A DNA stretch of 7,695 nt, from NCBI GenBank assembly GCA_018609945.1, contig JAHENO010000200.1, forward strand, positions 1-7,695. Direction: 5' to 3'. The position numbers were made by a program, and so were the translations under genes. Numbering within the stretch: the first letter of the stretch is position 1; each line of letters begins with the position of its first letter. Below, piece by piece: positions 5,650 to 7,695 of this stretch. The notes beneath the pieces were generated by a model. That model saw only the letters and a program-made list of their open reading frames with translations. It was not told the origin of the DNA and searched no databases. Source of the DNA: Haloarculaceae archaeon (lineage in GTDB: Archaea > Halobacteriota > Halobacteria > Halobacteriales > Haloarculaceae).

Positions 5650-6498
5650 TTACGCCGAGAGCGGGTCCGACTCGAACAGGCGCGCGCCACAGCCCGGACA
5701 GGAGACGGCCGCGACCTCGTGGTTCCAGCAGCACGACTGGACGGTCTCGGTCTCGAAGTCGGGCTGTGCGCCACACTCGGGGCAGGTGTCGAGAAACAGC
5801 CGCAGCCCGTGGAGAAGCTGGCTCCGCTGGCGCAGTTCCAGCCCGCTCCAGTCGGGATGGCGGTCGGCGAGCACCTGCGCGGCCCCCAGGTCAGCGAGGA
5901 AGGCCGCGCGGGACTCCCACCTGCCGGCCACGCTGCCGTCGACCGTGGCGCGAAAGGCGTCCCCGTACTCCTCGTAGCTGACCTCGCCCTCCTCGATGTC
6001 GAGCGCGGCGAGCAGTTCCGCGCGGTCGGCGTCCTCTGCCCGAACGCGGTCGATTGCGGCCAGCCAGTCGGCCCGGAAGCCGTCGGTCAGACACAGGTCG
6101 TCTCTGTCCGGGCACTCCTCGATTGCGCCCGCGGCCACGAGGTCCTGCTCGGGATGGAACGTCGGGTCGCCGGCACCGTCCCCGTCGCCCCCGGCGTCTG
6201 CCGGGGCCTTGCCGAACTGCGCCAGCACCCACTCCGGGAGATACCGTCGGGTCAGCCACGGCGTCCCGGGGACGAGGTACCCACGGAGGGCGATCGTCAC
6301 GCCACAGATGACGAGGACGCCGGCACCGAGGACGACGCCGAGGTCCGCACCCGCCCCACCAGCGACGGCGGCCACGCCTGCGCCGGCTGCCAGGAGGACG
6401 GCTATCCCCGCGTTTACGACCGTACATGGCAGACAGCGGTTCTCGCCAGTGTGTTCTGGACGGCGGAGCCGTGCCAGCAGGTCGTCCGGCGCGCGCAT
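5650..6498 (-). CDS. Membrane protein with N-terminal CxxC and C-terminal zinc ribbon, unknown function
   Basis: The product has 282 residues. The N-terminus is cytoplasmic-looking and carries NRCLPC (residues 20-25; C22, C25). Two close transmembrane segments follow (about 28-47 and 52-71), then a conserved-looking RGYLVPGTPWLTRRYLPEW (72-90). After a Gly/Asp-rich linker (98-112) there is a hydrophilic domain with a further cysteine pair (C129, C136) and acidic helices (about 140-230). The C-terminus is a zinc ribbon: C239-x2-C242, adjacent C256 and C257, and C267-x2-C270. The architecture resembles haloarchaeal conserved hypothetical proteins, but I know no established function. ATG 6498 is preferred over the longer frame to 6858 because that extension overlaps the fen coding region antisense and its promoter, and because an AT-rich element sits 26-33 bases upstream of 6498. 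The gene is divergent from fen across a 94-bp gap and convergent with the lipoprotein gene. Confidence 0.85.
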   Translation of the reverse strand: MRAPDDLLARLRRPEHTGENRCLPCTVVNAGIAVLLAAGAGVAAVAGGAGADLGVVLGAGVLVICGVTIALRGYLVPGTPWLTRRYLPEWVLAQFGKAPADAGGDGDGAGDPTFHPEQDLVAAGAIEECPDRDDLCLTDGFRADWLAAIDRVRAEDADRAELLAALDIEEGEVSYEEYGDAFRATVDGSVAGRWESRAAFLADLGAAQVLADRHPDWSGLELRQRSQLLHGLRLFLDTCPECGAQPDFETETVQSCCWNHEVAAVSCPGCGARLFESDPLSA

Positions 6499-6523
6499 CG
6501 ACGGTTGGTTTGGCTCCCGGCCT

Positions 6524-6531
6524 GTTGAATC
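6524..6531 (-). promoter_or_regulatory. Putative promoter of the zinc-ribbon membrane protein
   Basis: On the minus strand this reads GATTCAAC, an AT-rich patch 26-33 bases upstream of the ATG at 6498. The 94-bp gap 6499-6592 holds this element and the fen promoter on the opposite strand, about 30 bp apart. Confidence 0.4.
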
Positions 6532-6558
6532 TTCCCGGTTCGGCGCTCCGGAGGCGTC

Positions 6559-6567
6559 AGTATCAAA
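6559..6567 (+). promoter_or_regulatory. Putative promoter of fen
   Basis: AGTATCAAA lies 26-34 bases before the ATG at 6593, the best TATA-like match in this gap. A purine-rich AAGGAGAGGG (6581-6590) directly before the start could also act as a ribosome-binding site if a leader is made. Confidence 0.5.
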
Positions 6568-6592
6568 CACCTGGTGGTCCAAGGAGAGGGCG

Positions 6593-7573
6593 ATGGGAAA
6601 CGCCGACCTGCGGGAACTGGCAGCCATCGAGGAGATTTCTTTCGACGAGGTGGCAGGATCGGTCGTCGCAGTCGACGCACACAACTGGCTGTACAGGTAC
6701 CTGACGACAACAGTCAAGTGGACCCGCGAGGAGGTGTACACTACCGCCGACGGAACCGAGGTCGCCAATCTCGTGGGCGCAGTCCAGGGATTGCCGAAGT
6801 TCTTCGAACACGACCTCACGCCGGTGTTCGTCTTCGACGGTGCGGTGACCGACCTCAAGGAGGCGGAACTGGACGCTCGCCGGGAGCAACGCGAACGCTA
6901 CGAGTCCCAGCTCGAGGACGCCCGCGAGCGCGAGGACGAGGTTGCGGTCGCTCGGCTGGAGTCGCGCACCCAGCGCCTGACCGACACCATCGTCGAGACG
7001 ACGCGGGAGTTGCTGGGATTGCTGGACGTGCCGGTCGTGGACGCCCCCGCGGAAGGCGAGGCACAGGCTGCTCACATGGCTCGCAGGGGGCACGTCGACT
7101 ACGTCGGCACCGAGGACTACGACGCGCTGCTGTTCGGCGCCCCGCGCACCCTCCGCCAGTTGACGAGTTCGGGGAACCCGGAGCTGATGGACCTCGATGC
7201 GACCCTCGCAGCCCACGACCTCACCTGGGAGCAACTGGTCGACGCAGCCATCCTCTGTGGCACCGACTTCAACGAGGGGGTATCGGGGATCGGTCCGGCG
7301 ACGGCCGTGTCGCTGCTCCACGAGCATGGCGACCTGCTGACCGTCTGCGAGGCCGAGGGGTACCACATCGACCAGGCCGACCGCATCCGACAGCTCTTCC
7401 TCGACCCTGCGGTCGACAGCGACGTCACTGTGGATACCGACATCGATCCGGACCTCGACGCGGCACGCGCCTTCGTCATCGAGGAGTGGGAAATCGAGGA
7501 GAGCGAGGTCGAACGTGGCTTCGGACGCATCGAGCAAGCACTGGTGCAGACAGGGCTCGACAAGTGGACCTGA
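6593..7573 (+). CDS. fen: Flap endonuclease FEN-1
   Basis: The product has 326 residues, normal for archaeal FEN-1. The enzyme removes 5' flaps during Okazaki fragment maturation and base excision repair, working with the PCNA sliding clamp. The N-terminal MGNADLREL is followed by the metal-binding residues of the XPG/Rad2 nuclease family: D28 (AVDAHNWLYRY), D82 (VFVFDG), E154 and E156 (APAEGEAQA), D175 and D177 (EDYDALLFG), and D225 (LCGTDFNEG). The GVSGIGPATA stretch (229-238) is the helix-two-turn-helix DNA-binding motif. The charged region at about 88-130 corresponds to the helical arch and clamp. The C-terminus QTGLDKWT (319-326) matches a PCNA-interacting peptide, although the last residue is Thr rather than a second aromatic. 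ATG 6593 is chosen because it begins the conserved N-terminus, which is needed for activity in this family; the frame is open upstream but that stretch is antisense to the neighbouring gene. All catalytic residues are present, so it should be active. Confidence 0.97.
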   Translation: MGNADLRELAAIEEISFDEVAGSVVAVDAHNWLYRYLTTTVKWTREEVYTTADGTEVANLVGAVQGLPKFFEHDLTPVFVFDGAVTDLKEAELDARREQRERYESQLEDAREREDEVAVARLESRTQRLTDTIVETTRELLGLLDVPVVDAPAEGEAQAAHMARRGHVDYVGTEDYDALLFGAPRTLRQLTSSGNPELMDLDATLAAHDLTWEQLVDAAILCGTDFNEGVSGIGPATAVSLLHEHGDLLTVCEAEGYHIDQADRIRQLFLDPAVDSDVTVDTDIDPDLDAARAFVIEEWEIEESEVERGFGRIEQALVQTGLDKWT

Positions 7574-7695
7574 TGGCGTCGCCAGCCCGCTTCGCCGGTC
7601 AGCCCGAGCGTACGAGTTGCCACCAAAAATAAAGATTCTTATTAATTCACTACAAATAGGATGCATTATATTTCTGTAGATATTTCTCTATTTCA
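7574..7695. other. Non-coding region after fen with abrupt AT-rich stretch
   Basis: The first 47 bases (7574-7620) keep the GC-rich composition of the chromosome. From 7621 to 7695 only 18 of 75 bases are G or C (24%). No open gene is visible. On the minus strand the sequence TTTATTTTTGG (7623-7633) would make a good archaeal T-rich terminator for a gene entering from the right. On the plus strand TTATAT at 7666-7671 would be a strong TATA box for a gene starting just beyond the window. The stretch may instead mark the edge of an AT-rich island. These options cannot be separated without the flanking sequence. Confidence 0.6.

Noticed and set aside
4896..5981. Plus-strand open frame of 361 codons overlapping the second lipoprotein
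   Set aside because: Its product is Arg/His-rich, a frame-shifted shadow of the Thr/Pro repeat gene, whose own frame has a perfect Tat lipoprotein signal.
6499..6858. N-terminal extension of the zinc-ribbon membrane protein to 6858
   Set aside because: It would run antisense through the conserved start of fen and its promoter, and the added residues show no domain.
6563..7666. Minus-strand open frame of 367 codons opposite fen
   Set aside because: Fen carries all its catalytic residues in the plus frame; the antisense translation has no recognisable domain and crosses the fen promoter.
1..7695. Multi-gene defence or mobile system
   Set aside because: No nuclease-helicase pair, toxin-antitoxin pair, transposase, integrase or reverse transcriptase is present. 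The only nuclease is housekeeping FEN-1.

Overview
This window looks like ordinary chromosomal DNA from a halophilic archaeon (class Halobacteria). The coding DNA is very GC-rich, the proteins are strongly acidic, and two predicted lipoproteins carry twin-arginine signals with a lipobox followed by a Thr/Pro-rich spacer. Nearly every gene start has an archaeal TATA-like element about 20 to 34 bases upstream and little or no room for a leader, which is typical of leaderless haloarchaeal transcripts. The FEN-1, presenilin-like protease and DUF3054 proteins match the haloarchaeal versions of those families as I recall them. No rRNA, tRNA, CRISPR array, transposase or phage gene is visible. I cannot name a genus.

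Layout from left to right. The 3' part of a presenilin-type intramembrane aspartyl protease (1-906, +) runs tail to tail, with no spacer, into an ornithine cyclodeaminase/mu-crystallin family enzyme (907-1902, -). Upstream of that, on the same strand, is a four-helix DUF3054 membrane protein (2048-2473, -). A divergent promoter region of 89 bp separates it from a GNAT acetyltransferase (2563-3132, +). Next come a small protein with two C2-H3 metal-binding units (3266-3616, +), a Tat-exported DUF3179 lipoprotein (3681-4874, +) and a Tat-exported DUF4352-like lipoprotein (4921-5625, +). A membrane protein with an N-terminal CxxC and a C-terminal zinc ribbon (5650-6498, -) converges on the second lipoprotein. 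It diverges from flap endonuclease FEN-1 (6593-7573, +). After fen the base composition drops abruptly to 24% GC over the last 75 bases, which may be the edge of an AT-rich island or a regulatory region.

The genes do not form an obvious pathway. Apart from the two neighbouring lipoproteins, most appear to be single-gene units with their own promoters. FEN-1 (Okazaki fragment processing and repair) is the only clear housekeeping function. The OCD-family protein and the GNAT enzyme have recognisable folds but unknown substrates. I found no convincing new multi-gene defence or mobile system. The points most worth a second look are the duplicated C2-H3 protein, the zinc-ribbon membrane protein divergent from fen, the substituted active site of the OCD-family protein, the two-half architecture of the DUF3179 protein, and the AT-rich right edge.
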